Shown here: positions 44,924-55,258 of the stretch, in pieces
Layout: each line of letters begins with the position of its first letter
Position numbering within the stretch: position 1 is the stretch's first letter
DNA from: Oscheius onirici
Taxonomy: Eukaryota; Nematoda; Chromadorea; Rhabditida; Rhabditidae
Reading direction: 5' to 3'
DNA length: 64,000 nt
NCBI GenBank assembly: GCA_932521025.1
Contig: OW051473.1
Span: forward strand, 4,898,001-4,962,000
Made by a program: the position numbers and the translations under genes
The notes under the pieces: generated by a model
The model's input: the letters and a program-made list of their open reading frames with translations, nothing else
Database searches by the model: none
Told to the model about the DNA's origin: nothing

Positions 44924-46682
44924 TTAATTGATACAGTGAGAGGTAGGAGGAAACTCGCCAACATCGTCCGTGTTTGGAGGAATACTGTCGTCGGTAGGGA
45001 CTCTTGGTCGAGCTGAAACTGAAAAGATATAGTTTGTAAAGCGATTAATTGTTCTTTCTCCACTCTACCATATTCAAACAATGAACACTTTGAGTGTACA
45101 ATTAAACATTCGTGCGATAGTGATGTGAAGTATTCATGCATGGAGAGTGTTGTTGTCAGGCGAAGTGTAGAATTTCCGTGAGAATAGTGTATTTTAGTTT
45201 ATAGTTGACTCAAAACATATGCAAAGCACACGTACCGTCATCACCTTTTGAGTCCTTATGGGGGCCAATTCTGTGTTGTTTGACTGAATGACATTCTCCA
45301 GTCTGCGGATCCACGCTGTAGCAGTACATGAAACCGTCAGTCGTTCCAACAAGCAAGTAAGGCTGCCCTTTAATTCTAAAAAGCATTTTGAATGAGGACA
45401 GATCTCAATAGATCGGCAGGCGAGACAAAAGACAAAAACACTTGTTGGACTCACGTTGGCATAGCGGCAATGCTCTTCTTGTCGTTTCCAGGCAGGCGAG
45501 CCACAGCAAAGCTTCTCTCCGTGGTCATCAAGTCGTTCACTTGAGCCGGAAGATAGCTCGAAGCTGTCTGAGTAAAGTAGCTGACGTAACCCAACAGTCC
45601 GCCAGCTTCCTGAGTTGGTTCCCTTAAACGAGTAACTAAAACAATCACTTAATTCACGTACACTTTCTTCTCAGGTTCAGGAGTTTTCTCCAGCTTGAAA
45701 ACATGGACAGTTTCCGTGTTGCTAGATGAACAGAGGTAGGTAGAGTCCTCGGAGAAAGCCAGAGAGTAGATGTTGACACATCTTGTGACTCCACGACGGA
45801 ATTCGAAGAGTCTGGTGCCTTGAGGGAGACCAAATACACGAAGGACGGTTCCTTTGCTGCTAGCAGTAGCAAGCATTGTGCCTGAAATATAAATTTATCA
45901 ATTTCCTTAATGAAAACTACCTTCTTTATTGAACTTCAAGGCAGCCAGAGGCCCGTCGTGAGCTTGGAAAGTGTTCAATGCTTTTAGGTGCATTGCGTCA
46001 AAAATGTTGACTGTCCCTGTTTCCGAGCTTGCCGGATATGCCACCAACGAGCTGTTTTCAGACGCGTTCAGATCTACTAGTCCTTGTTGGTTCATCGGTG
46101 TGTCGAGAATTGTGTGTAAGAGCTTCATGTCTTTGAGATTGTAAATGTGTATACAGTCTTCTAGACAGACTACGACTCTCTGTATATAAGAATGAATTAA
46201 ATTTTCACGTTCAGCTTACTTCTCTGTTCAGTTTCACGTTCAGAATTGATTTTGTGAACTTGTTGTTGCATATCATCGTATGACTGGAGAGGTGTAGGAC
46301 ATGCATGACTCTTGGCTCCCGTTGTGAGACAATGACGACGAGGTTCGAGTTGTACAACCGTTCCACGATTATGGCGTCGCGTATATCTGAAAATATGTAT
46401 CTCTTTAGATCAAAGGGATTTAAATGTTTATTATTTCCCCCTATAAATTTATAACGAAGGTTCGATAAAAAACGAAAGGAGAAACATACTTGGTGAATTG
46501 TAACTGTCATGTAGTAGGTTTCCATCCTCCAAAACTTCTGCTGTAGAATAGAGCATGATGCCTTCACGATGCCCAATTGCCAAGGACCTGAAACATTTCC
46601 TATCTACAAATTATAAAAGAAAAACTCACTTGGCATCCTGGTTGAAATTAACGGCAAGCAATTGGGCTACATCATCTTCCAT
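44924..46682 (-). CDS. atg-18: WIPI/ATG18 beta-propeller, PI3P-binding autophagy protein
   Basis: Binds PI3P on phagophore membranes and recruits ATG2/ATG12-ATG5-ATG16 in autophagosome formation. The start [17 protein letters not shown] continues into [14 protein letters not shown]. The WD-type blades follow: [55 protein letters not shown] and [20 protein letters not shown]. Directly after comes FEFRRG, the F/L-RRG signature that binds PI3P. Then [24 protein letters not shown] and the C-terminal blade [20 protein letters not shown]. The last intron is about 200 bp. The stop is TAA at 44924. In C. elegans, atg-18 is on the same cosmid as the hydroxy-acid oxidase and cathepsin F genes, as I recall, matching the order here. 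Confidence 0.93.
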
Positions 46683-47314
46683 TTTCGGGAATGTGATCGA
46701 AAAGAAAAGTCTGAAAAGGAAACAATGTCGCTAGCAGCACGTGAGAGGAGAAAACGATGCCGATAATGGCGCGGGTGATCGATAGAAACGCCAGAATGCT
46801 TTCTAACCGATTGTGAAAGAAAGCACAATGGACTAGGGAAAGCGAAGCTAGCAATTTTTCGATGTGATACAATCGATTTTTATATGAATCTCAAAAAGGC
46901 CACGCTGTTTTCAGTTAGTTTGAACTTTGATCTTTTTTGGATTAATATGCTGACTCGTTTTGAACTATTAAAATAATATTTTTGTCGCAGAAGTGTTTGT
47001 GAAAAGTGCTTTTTCGATTCAAGCGGCGTCACATGAGAATCAGCTGATCGACTCGACTAGATAGGCGCCACGCTACTATTTGCGCGGGTTGCGCTAAACA
47101 TCGCGTGAGAAGCGTCATGTCTTGTTTACTCCTTTCGCATTCTATAAAATCCCATCGAAAAAGCTTTCTGATATCCATTTGTCTTTATTTGGGCTATCAG
47201 AAAGTCGTATTTTCTCGTCTTCTGCTTACCGTAATCAAAAATCTGTATTTCGACACACTTGTTTTTAGGGTCGCGTATCGCGTCACTCCTAATCGATCCA
47301 GTCGGGGTAAACAC
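46683..47314. other. Divergent promoter region between atg-18 and the cystatin gene
   Basis: About 630 bp between two divergent start codons. No additional gene or clear element seen. Upstream frames at 47105-47314 (plus) may be 5' UTR of the cystatin gene; an acceptor-like TTTTTAG lies at about 47262-47268. Confidence 0.45.
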
Positions 47315-48391
47315 ATGGTCGCTGTTATTTTTCTAGTAGCCGCAGTCTTCGCTTCTACAGTTCAGTGCGATATGATGGGCGGATGGAAAGACCAGAATGC
47401 TTCCGATCCCGAGTACATGGTAAGTTTTTATGAATTACTGCTAACCTTTTCAACATCTATTAGCAGCTAGTTTACTAATTTATGGAGTTTTCAGGAACGA
47501 GCCTGGAAGTCCATGAATGTGCTCAATGATAATGCTTCGAACAACGGACCCTATCATTGGATGCCGATTAAGGTAGCAATTCATATATTTTTATTCGTAA
47601 GAGGTCACATTTTCTTGACGCCGGTCGTTGTTGACGGAGAAACAGTGGTGGCCACATCGCCATTGTTCAGCACCACAATGACGGTTGTACCAGCTAGAAA
47701 ACCAGCCCAGAGAAGCCAGAATAAAAGAATCAGAGAATATCTAAAACAACAGCACTTTATGACTTTTCCGAGCAGCAATTTACCGAACAGGTTTCCAAAA
47801 GGCGCTGTTTCGAGCGATTTCGAGTTCTTCCTCAGTGAAACCGATGAGCGGAGCTGTTTCAACCTGAATTGATTCTGCGGTCACAAAAACAGTGAATCAA
47901 ACATTGTTATTGAAACTGATCGTCGAATGGCAATCCGATCCTTCTGTTATGGACTTCTTTACTGCTGATGCGAGACTCATTACGAAATGTAACAGGGGCT
48001 GGCGACTGATCAATACAAAGCTTCCGAAAGAGTTTCGATAGAGAGGCCCGATAAGGAAAATGAGCGGATTGGACGTGCTGATACAGTTCACGTGAATTTT
48101 TCAGGTTATTTCGGCTAAGAGTCAGGTCGTCGCTGGAGCCAAGCATGAGATGGAGGTTCTGGTTGGAGAGTCTAGCACCAAGAAAGGAGTACGTTTTTGT
48201 ATGGCAATTTAAATGATTTTGTGATTCAGGATGTCTCGGCCACCGAGTTCTCCTCGTCTAACAACGCTCAGCTTAAGAACAACCACCAGCGTGCTCTCTA
48301 TAAGGTGACTCTGTGGGAGAAGCCCTGGGAGAACTTTGAACAGTTCAACGTCGACAAGATTCGCACCGTTGAGGCTAACGAACAGTTCTAA
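47315..48391 (+). CDS. Secreted cystatin (cysteine protease inhibitor)
   Basis: Inhibits papain-type proteases and could target cathepsins. Four exons: 47315-47419, 47495-47572, 48105-48188 and 48230-48391. The signal peptide is [18 protein letters not shown]. The N-terminal GG pair (MMGGWKDQN) precedes the helix. The first hairpin carries the diagnostic QVVAG ([20 protein letters not shown]). The second-hairpin Pro-Trp is in [11 protein letters not shown] near the end. The four Cys of vertebrate type-2 cystatins are absent from the mature part, so this is a disulphide-poor, nematode-like cystatin. Intron 2 (47573-48104) is 532 bp, much longer than the others, because it contains an antisense gene. 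Confidence 0.9.
47605..47980 (-). CDS. Truncated SLC3 (4F2hc/rBAT-like) heavy-chain homologue nested in a cystatin intron
   Basis: Minus-strand ATG at 47980 ([16 protein letters not shown]). Three exons joined by two short introns encode 97 residues. The middle, [20 protein letters not shown] followed by [24 protein letters not shown] and TTVIVV, matches the cytosolic neck and membrane segment of SLC3A2-type heavy chains (C. elegans atgp genes). In full-length members this is followed by a large glucosidase-like ectodomain. Here only about 23 residues follow the membrane before TGA at 47605, and AATAAA comes directly after. The whole unit lies within cystatin intron 2. SLC3 heavy chains escort amino-acid transporter light chains. 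A tail-plus-anchor protein of this kind might still bind a light chain (inference). Confidence 0.65.
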
Positions 48392-48848
48392 ACCGACCAA
48401 CTCCTCTTTTTGTATATTGGTACACTGTCTATTCTATATGCATTCCTTAAGCTTTTCTACTGGACGTGTCTTTGGCTCACAATGCCTTATGTATAAACTC
48501 CAGACGTAATCATTCAATAAACAATCAACACAGTCTTGTTTTCAAAACAATCTCATCGTAAACACAGACAAATCATAAGATCAACAAATCAGAAAAATTA
48601 CTGAAAACAAATCGCTAATTGTCCGATACAATAATCAAAAGTTTTTGGGAAAAAAGTCTCTGAAAAACAAGGAACTATGTCGTTGTTAATAACTTCACGA
48701 AATTACTTTAAGTTCATGGCCATACCCTCTTTTGGGCTCTAACCAATCAACAGCGCAAATGGGCTGTGGAACTCTCCCTTTCCATCATTCTCCGTCAAAC
48801 GAGATGTTGCTCGTAGTTGCTTAAAGCAAAACTGATTCATTCATCAAT
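48392..48848. other. Intergenic region between the cystatin and NMDA receptor genes
   Basis: About 460 bp with the cystatin 3' end (AATAAA near 48517) and the 5' flank of the receptor gene. No other feature. Confidence 0.5.
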
Positions 48849-51800
48849 ATGGTATGTTCCGCATAAAGTTCGTGATGACCGTCTTCAGATTTTCTATTAT
48901 TTCAATATCATCCTTTTTGCTCAATTAGTCAATTCACTTGATGTGCCTGGATCAAAGAAATCCTTGCCTCTTTCCCAAGGGAAATCGTCTAAAGAGCCGG
49001 TAAACATTGGACTAGTATACCAGGTAATTCTGTTTCGCTCGTAAAGAAAGACAACCTTTCAGCATTATGCCAACAGATCCAAAGCATACGATAAAGCATT
49101 CAAAGAAATAGTTCGAAAAATTAATGAAGGTAGTGCTGTCAGGTACTTTTCTGTGAAGACCACACAAAACTTTTTAAAGCTCATTGCGCAGGCTTCCTGA
49201 ACGCTTCTCTTTCTCTTCAGTAGACTGTATTCTGCCAACCGGAGTTTTCTATGTTCGCGAAGTACTCGACTGTATCTGTGGAACTCTCATCTCCGCTAAA
49301 GTTGGATTACCCAATTCGAAAAAGAAAACTTTAGGTTTCACTGATTATTTTCGCCACAGCATCCGAAACTTACGACTCTACAACCGTAGCAGAACAGTAT
49401 TTTTTGACATTGGCCAGCTACACCGGAATTCCTGTAATAGCATGGAATGCCGACAACTCTGGCTTCACGTTCGGACAAGATCTGAGCCCGTACCGAATCA
49501 TTCAAATGGCTCCACCTATCGATCATCAAATCAGGTATTGTACTATTCTTGCATATGAATGAAAATTAGAGCCGTGATTGCCATTCTGCAACGTTACAAT
49601 TGGTCAAAGTTTGGTGTAGTTGCAGCTGAAATGGCGGGAGCTGAAGAATTCATCAAAAAAGTCCGAGAAGAAGTAGCTGATGCAAGCAACAAGTCGGCCA
49701 AGTAAGCTTTTACAGTTTGTCGCTAAAACCTTAGGTACGAAATCATGCACGAGACATTGATCAAAACGTCGAACGAAAGTGATGTAGTCGAAAAGTTAAG
49801 TGAGCTCAAAAAGAATCAGGTCAAAATAATTCTCCTATACGCCACATCAGCCATGGCTCGCCAGATTCAAGAGGTACGATGTAAGTAGTTTAGAGTGTAA
49901 CCTTTTTCAGCAAGCCGAACTCATTGGCTTGACAAGTGACAAGTATCTTTGGATCGGAACTCAGTCTGTAAAAGGAACACAAACAAGTCCGACTGGTTTC
50001 CTACAGTCAGGAATGCTCAGCATCAACTTCCACACAGGTAATATTAATTCAGAAAAACTGACTGTTTACAGTTTCTAATGCTATGTTTGCTCCGAGAGAT
50101 GACGTTATACCACTAATCATCCAGTTGGCGCCAAAGGTGGTTTTCCTAAAGTTGTTAACATCAGGTTTTCAGCTCTTTGGTAGTGCCATTCAAATACTTC
50201 CTGCAGCCAAAAACTTCTCAATGCAGTCAACATCTTCATGTCAAAAGGACGAGAACGCAATGTGGAAACATGGCGAGGACATTTATAAGTAGGGTTTTTC
50301 TCATAATATCCCGAATGAGATCTTGTTGAGACTGATGAAAAGCTCGTTTGTCAAGGGTAATTCTTTTCACCTGGAAGACGGATACGATTCTCTGTTTTAC
50401 ACGTTCGACAAAAACGGAAGATTACAAAAATCTGTTCTCGGCATCTCAAATCTCCGGTCGAAAGACAAGAAACTATTTTGGGACAAGGTGGGCGTTTTCT
50501 GACAAGAAACTTCAAGCAAATTAAGGTGGGAACTTTTTCCAATAATGAGTTGAAAATGGCGGACGTTGAGTGGCCAGGAGGGAAAGCCAATCCTCCACAA
50601 GGAACAGCCGACAAGTTTCATGTTAAAGTAAGCAAAAATTTGGGTAATACTCGAGCTGGCAACCCCCTCAACGCAAAAAAAAGCAAAAAATCAAAGCCTA
50701 AAACAACCCCTAGAACGTTAAAATTGCAAGGGAAAACCTTTGATTTCGAAGAAAACTCGTAAGAACAATAGTAGGCACAGATTGCCTATTTCGCTCAAAC
50801 TTTGAGCAGTTTTCGCATTGTAGGGGTTGTTTTAGGCGTAGAATTCGATAATCATAACCAGAAAGTGTAAAAATGAGTGGAAAATTTGTAAAAACATAAA
50901 AAATGATCACCAGGGGCTTGACGGGGGTTGACGCGCCAAAAATTTGAACTGAGGGAGGTTGCCAGCTCGAGTATTACCAAAATTTTGACTTTTTACCATT
51001 TTTAGGTTGTAACACTCCACGAACCTCCCTTCATAACAGTATCGGATGTGGATCCAGATACGGGTAACTGTCCGGGTAACCAAGGCTCGATATGCGATTG
51101 GGGAGATGAAGAATACATCAACGAGTCCGGAACCAAATTGTAGGAAATTTTTTATTTGTTTACAAACTTTAGGAATCGAACACTCTGGAAGTGTTGTTCA
51201 GGTTACTGTGTTGATTTACTGAACAAATTGGCCAACGACATCGGCTTCACTTACACGTTATACAAGGTCCGCGATGAAAAATGGGGACTCAAATCAGACA
51301 CCGGATGGAATGGTCTGATTGCCGATTTGGTCAGCAACAAGGCAGACATGTGTGTCACTTCCTTAAAATTGAATTCGGAAAGAGCAAGAGATATTGACTT
51401 TTCACTGCCATTTTTGGACACGGGTATTGCGATCATAGTCAAGATACGAAGTGGTGTCTTAAGTCCTACTGCCTTTCTAGGTGAGCACTTTATGGATGTC
51501 TAACCGTTTATAGAGCCTTTCGAGTACTCCACATGGGTCATTATTCTCTTTGTCAGCATTCAAGGAGCAGCTTTCTCTATTTTCATCTTTGAATGGGTCT
51601 CGCCGTACTCTTTCAACATGCAAAAGTATCCACCTCCAAGTACGCTTATTCCGATGCTCACTTTTTCATCCGATCACGTTTATACACTAGACTTTAGACC
51701 ACCGTTTCTCATTGTGCCGATCATACTGGCTCGTTTGGGCTACATTGTTCAGTGCAAGCGTTTCTACAGGTAAGCCTGAAATGAGTCTCAGAAAAGGTTT

Positions 51801-52848
51801 TAAAGACGTCCCAAAGTCGACAGTATCTCGTTTTATGGCTTTAGTATGGGCTGCATTTGGACTGACGTTTCTCGCTGTCTACACTGCCAATTTAGCCGCC
51901 TTTATGATTACTCGAGTACAGTATTATGATTTGAGTGGAATTCACGATTCAATGGTAACAACTTTTGTCATCGAAGAATTGCCTTTCAGCTTACTTTTCC
52001 TGAAGATCAGAAGCCTCCTTTTCGCTTCGGTACCGTGGAAGGCGGAAATACGCATGAGACTATGAAACGTAACTGGCTTAAAATGCACGAGTATGTGAGG
52101 AAAAACAACTTTTTCGTTCCCAATATTTCTGCAGGAGTGGATGCCGTCAGAGATGGGTTAGGAGCAAAACATGTGGTGGTTAATATCTCTTTTAGCGATC
52201 TTGACGCGTTCATCTATGATGCCGTTGTTCTTGATTATTGGGCGGGCAAGGATGCAAACTGCGAGCTGATGATGGTTGGGAAATGGACGACAATGACAGG
52301 ATATGGGTTCGGTTTCCCCAAAAACTCGCCTCACACGGCACTCGTGAACCAATACATTCTTCAGTATCAGCAAAAAGGTAGAACAAACGTCTTTTCAAGC
52401 ACAAAGTTTAGGGGACTTGGAACGCCTGCAAAACTTTTGGCTAACAGGAGCATGCTCGCCGGATAGTCACAGTCAGACACATTCTGCACCTCTGGGAGTT
52501 GAAAACTTCCTTTCAGCATTCTTCCTGTTGAGTGGCGGAATTGTAAGGTCTTAATTTTGGAGAATAATTTCGTTTTCAGATTTTTGCAGTGATTGTGCTC
52601 GGCCTAGAGTACATCTATTGCCACCATTTGAGAAAACCTTTGCAGAGACTGGACCCCAATGGGTGGTGTGGCATCATCAGCATGGTATTTAATACAAGCC
52701 CGTTTTCAAAGTTGTTGTTAAGGCGATGGGAAAATCTCTTACGCTCCCGGAAGCGGTCGACCGTGTGCAAGAATGGCGTTCAAGAACACAATCTCTTGCA
52801 AGCAATAACTCTCCATTAATGAAGAGGAAGCCTTTTCCAGCAGTGTAA
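48849..52848 (+). CDS. nmr-2: NMDA-type ionotropic glutamate receptor subunit (NR2-like)
   Basis: Glutamate-gated cation channel subunit. The start is set by splicing ATG at 48849 to an exon giving the signal peptide MIFYYFNIILFAQLVNS. The amino-terminal domain spans about 48930-50540. The S1 ligand domain begins VVTLHEPPFITVSDVD (51006). It has the NMDA-specific KCCSGYCVDLLNKLANDIGF and TSLKLNSERARDIDFS, including the glutamate-contacting Arg. TM1 is near 51540. The pore loop is near 51700 (SYWLVWATLFSASVS). TM3 is near 51850 (FLAVYTANLAAFMI). S2 follows, and TM4 is near 52560 (FAVIVLGLEYIYC). The tail is short. Two pore positions differ from vertebrate subunits (see findings). The intron at 50628-51005 is filled by a MITE. 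The stop is TAA at 52846. Confidence 0.9.
50633..50987. mobile_element. MITE / foldback element occupying an NMDA receptor intron
   Basis: The left end (TAATACTCGAGCTGGCAAC at about 50645) and right end (GTTGCCAGCTCGAGTATTA at about 50959) are exact inverted repeats, extended outward with few mismatches to TIRs of about 38 bp. A second inverted pair lies inside: CCTAAAACAACCCCTA at about 50697 and TAGGGGTTGTTTTAGG at about 50821. A third small hairpin is in the middle near 50775. The element is about 355 bp with no coding capacity and would fold into one long hairpin. It covers nearly all of the 378-bp intron. No target duplication could be fixed. Confidence 0.85.
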
Positions 52849-53047
52849 CTTCTTAGTGTTCTAAGAAACAAAAACACTTTCAGCTCTATACGGAAATACA
52901 GCCCTGATGATGTTCCTACTGTTACTAAACGCTTTCTTCAAGTGGAGACTAATCTTTGAAGCATTATTTTTATTGCCAAATAAATAAGAGAAGTGTAGCA
53001 TTATACAGGCTACCCGTTGGTCAATGGCCAGTTTGATAATATGCAGC

Positions 53048-55258
53048 TTATTCGAGGGTGGCAAAGCGAAGAAGCTTTCGGCGAGAGCTGTGACGACGTC
53101 CGGCTGCTGAATACCTTTTTTGTTATTTTCCGATTTTAGGCTTACCTCCGTTCAGCGGTTCTTCCTCCTCCGTCACTGCCATTTTCTCCATGCTTGGCTT
53201 TGTAATCTGAAAATAAAAATGTGCTAAATGGAGTGTAAAGGCGTACCGGAACGTCAATCTGATCCATGGTGTTGGCGCGCTGTCCAACACTTTTCATAAA
53301 TAGTCTCTCGACACGTTTGTTGTGTCTGGCTGAAGAGATTTCTGGATTAACGAACAAACTACGGCTATACCTTCGGCTTCGTCGGGAAGGATGGACAGCT
53401 CCAGAGCCTTCTGAGCAACAACAGCAGTTGTGAGGGCAACTCCGTTGACCTGAAAACAAGTGTTAGCCAATTAAAGGCATATAAAGTCAAACCTTCTTTC
53501 TCTTTTCGAGACCAAGCCAGTGCTTGATAATAGCACGGTACTTGGAACTGAAAATGAGATAGACGAACATGGACGAAGAAGAGTTGAGAGAGATGAGCAG
53601 ATTACTCAGTTCGACGGACATATCAAAGGCTTCCTGGCTGGAAGCGTGATCCAAAGTCTGTAATCCTTCTTCTCTTTTTGGATCTTTGTACTTCCCACCT
53701 CCGAGTCAATCATTGTAGAGTTTCCTTCCGGATTAGGCTGTGTGGCATCGCGGACAATCTCGTAGATATTGTTGCAGAAAGCCAAGCAATTGCAGCAAAG
53801 GAAGATGGCCACGATGGCCAATAACATCAACGTCACACTGCGATCTCTCACAGAATTGCCATTCGTCTTTAGAAAGGCCGGACTGCGCAGTTGGCTGGAG
53901 CTTAATAACGTCAACAATGAAGACATGCAGGTAGCCCAAAATAGAACGAAAGCCCGCTATTCAAGCAGACAAAGGACAGCGATAGCCATTTTACATGCAA
54001 ACTAAGGTTTATCCCGGAAACATAAGTAAAATAAACTTTTTTTGGTAAGGAATGAGAACCCAAGCTTTTTAAAAACTTACTTGAAATTAAGTTTGCTGAA
54101 CTTGCCAAAGATTTCGCTGTATTTGGCATTCTTCAGAAGACGAAAATTATTCACCATTCGTCCGATTCTGAAACAAATTTTACTTCACCGTTCCTGTCTG
54201 GGTGCCGTGTGAAGGTTTGATATCGAAGAGTGAAAATGCAGAACAAAGAAAAGTGGACTATTAAAGCGGAAGCCAGGCCATGCATACATACTTGCAAACA
54301 CACTTACGATTGGTTGCTCTTCCTCGATGAATGAAGGTTTCTCATACGACTGCTCTCCTTCAATGCGACAATGATCCTCCAGTTGACGATAATCAAAGCG
54401 AGGAAAGGAATGACAAACATGATGAGGGTGTACAGAATACATCTGGTAATGATGTTGTAAGTAGGGTCCAACTTCAGGGAAGTGAGTGTTATGCTCCTAA
54501 AGACGAACTCAAAAGGAATCTGGGTTACGCACTTGATATTGGTCTTGAACTCCTCCGAGAAGCAGTCACTCGTGTCCAGTTCCAGCCAAGTATGCAAGTT
54601 GATGAGTACAGAGAAGGCTATAGAGCCGATGATAGCACACTTTACGGGCTTTCCACTGACCCATCTCTTGGCTCGGAACGGATGGCAGACGCCGAGGTAT
54701 CTGAAATAGAACAGATGCAGGTGGTATCACGTCATTGCTTCTCTTTTGCATTTTTGAACTGACACGTCGTGAGTAATTGCAGCGCTCGAAGCTCATTTTC
54801 TTGCAAGAAGAAACGTACCTATGGACAGAGACCAACACTGTCAAATACACCCCGCAAGTTTGAGTACTGAGTCCGATCGGGTAGGAGTACCTGTAAAGAG
54901 GAAGACATATGACTCGAACGAATGATTAAATTACCAGAGCATAGTCGGGTAGGCGTCGTGAAGAACAACAAAGTCGCTCATTGAGGCGATGACGGGAAAA
55001 ATGAGCATGAAAAAGTTGCAAACCAAGAGAAGGAGATCCGAGATGGAGAGCACCTGGAGTACTTTCTTAGAATTGTATTTGGAAAATATTCACCAAAAGG
55101 AAATGATTTACAAGGGAACAACGCATTTCCTGATCGAGAAAGACCACAATGTTGACGATGTTTGTGATCATTCCAAGAAGAGCAATCGGCATGCCACCAA
55201 ACAGGCGTGCACTTTTCTGAATATCATTGAATATAGATGGTTCGCAGGTTGGTATCAT
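53048..55258 (-). CDS. Class A peptide GPCR, FMRFamide-receptor-like
   Basis: Seven-membrane receptor, probably for a neuropeptide. TM1: FGGMPIALLGMITNIVNIVVF. TM2: ISDLLLLVCNFFMLIFPVIA. TM3 ends LTVLVSVHRYLGVCHPFRAKRW. TM4: AIIGSIAFSVLINLHTWLEL. TM5: ILYTLIMFVIPFLALIIVNW. TM6: LLLAIVAIFLCCNCLAFCNN. TM7: LISLNSSSSMFVYLIFS, the NSSxxxxxY form common in this group. The TM3 DRY motif is HRY. ATG at 55258 sits four bases after a TTTTGCAG acceptor and is preferred. An upstream frame to 55513 with its own hydrophobic run has no phase-compatible donor that I could find. The C-tail ends in RRHSSRRKLLRFATLE. One intron is only about 30 nt. The stop is TAA at 53048, convergent with the NMDA receptor gene. 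Confidence 0.85.
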
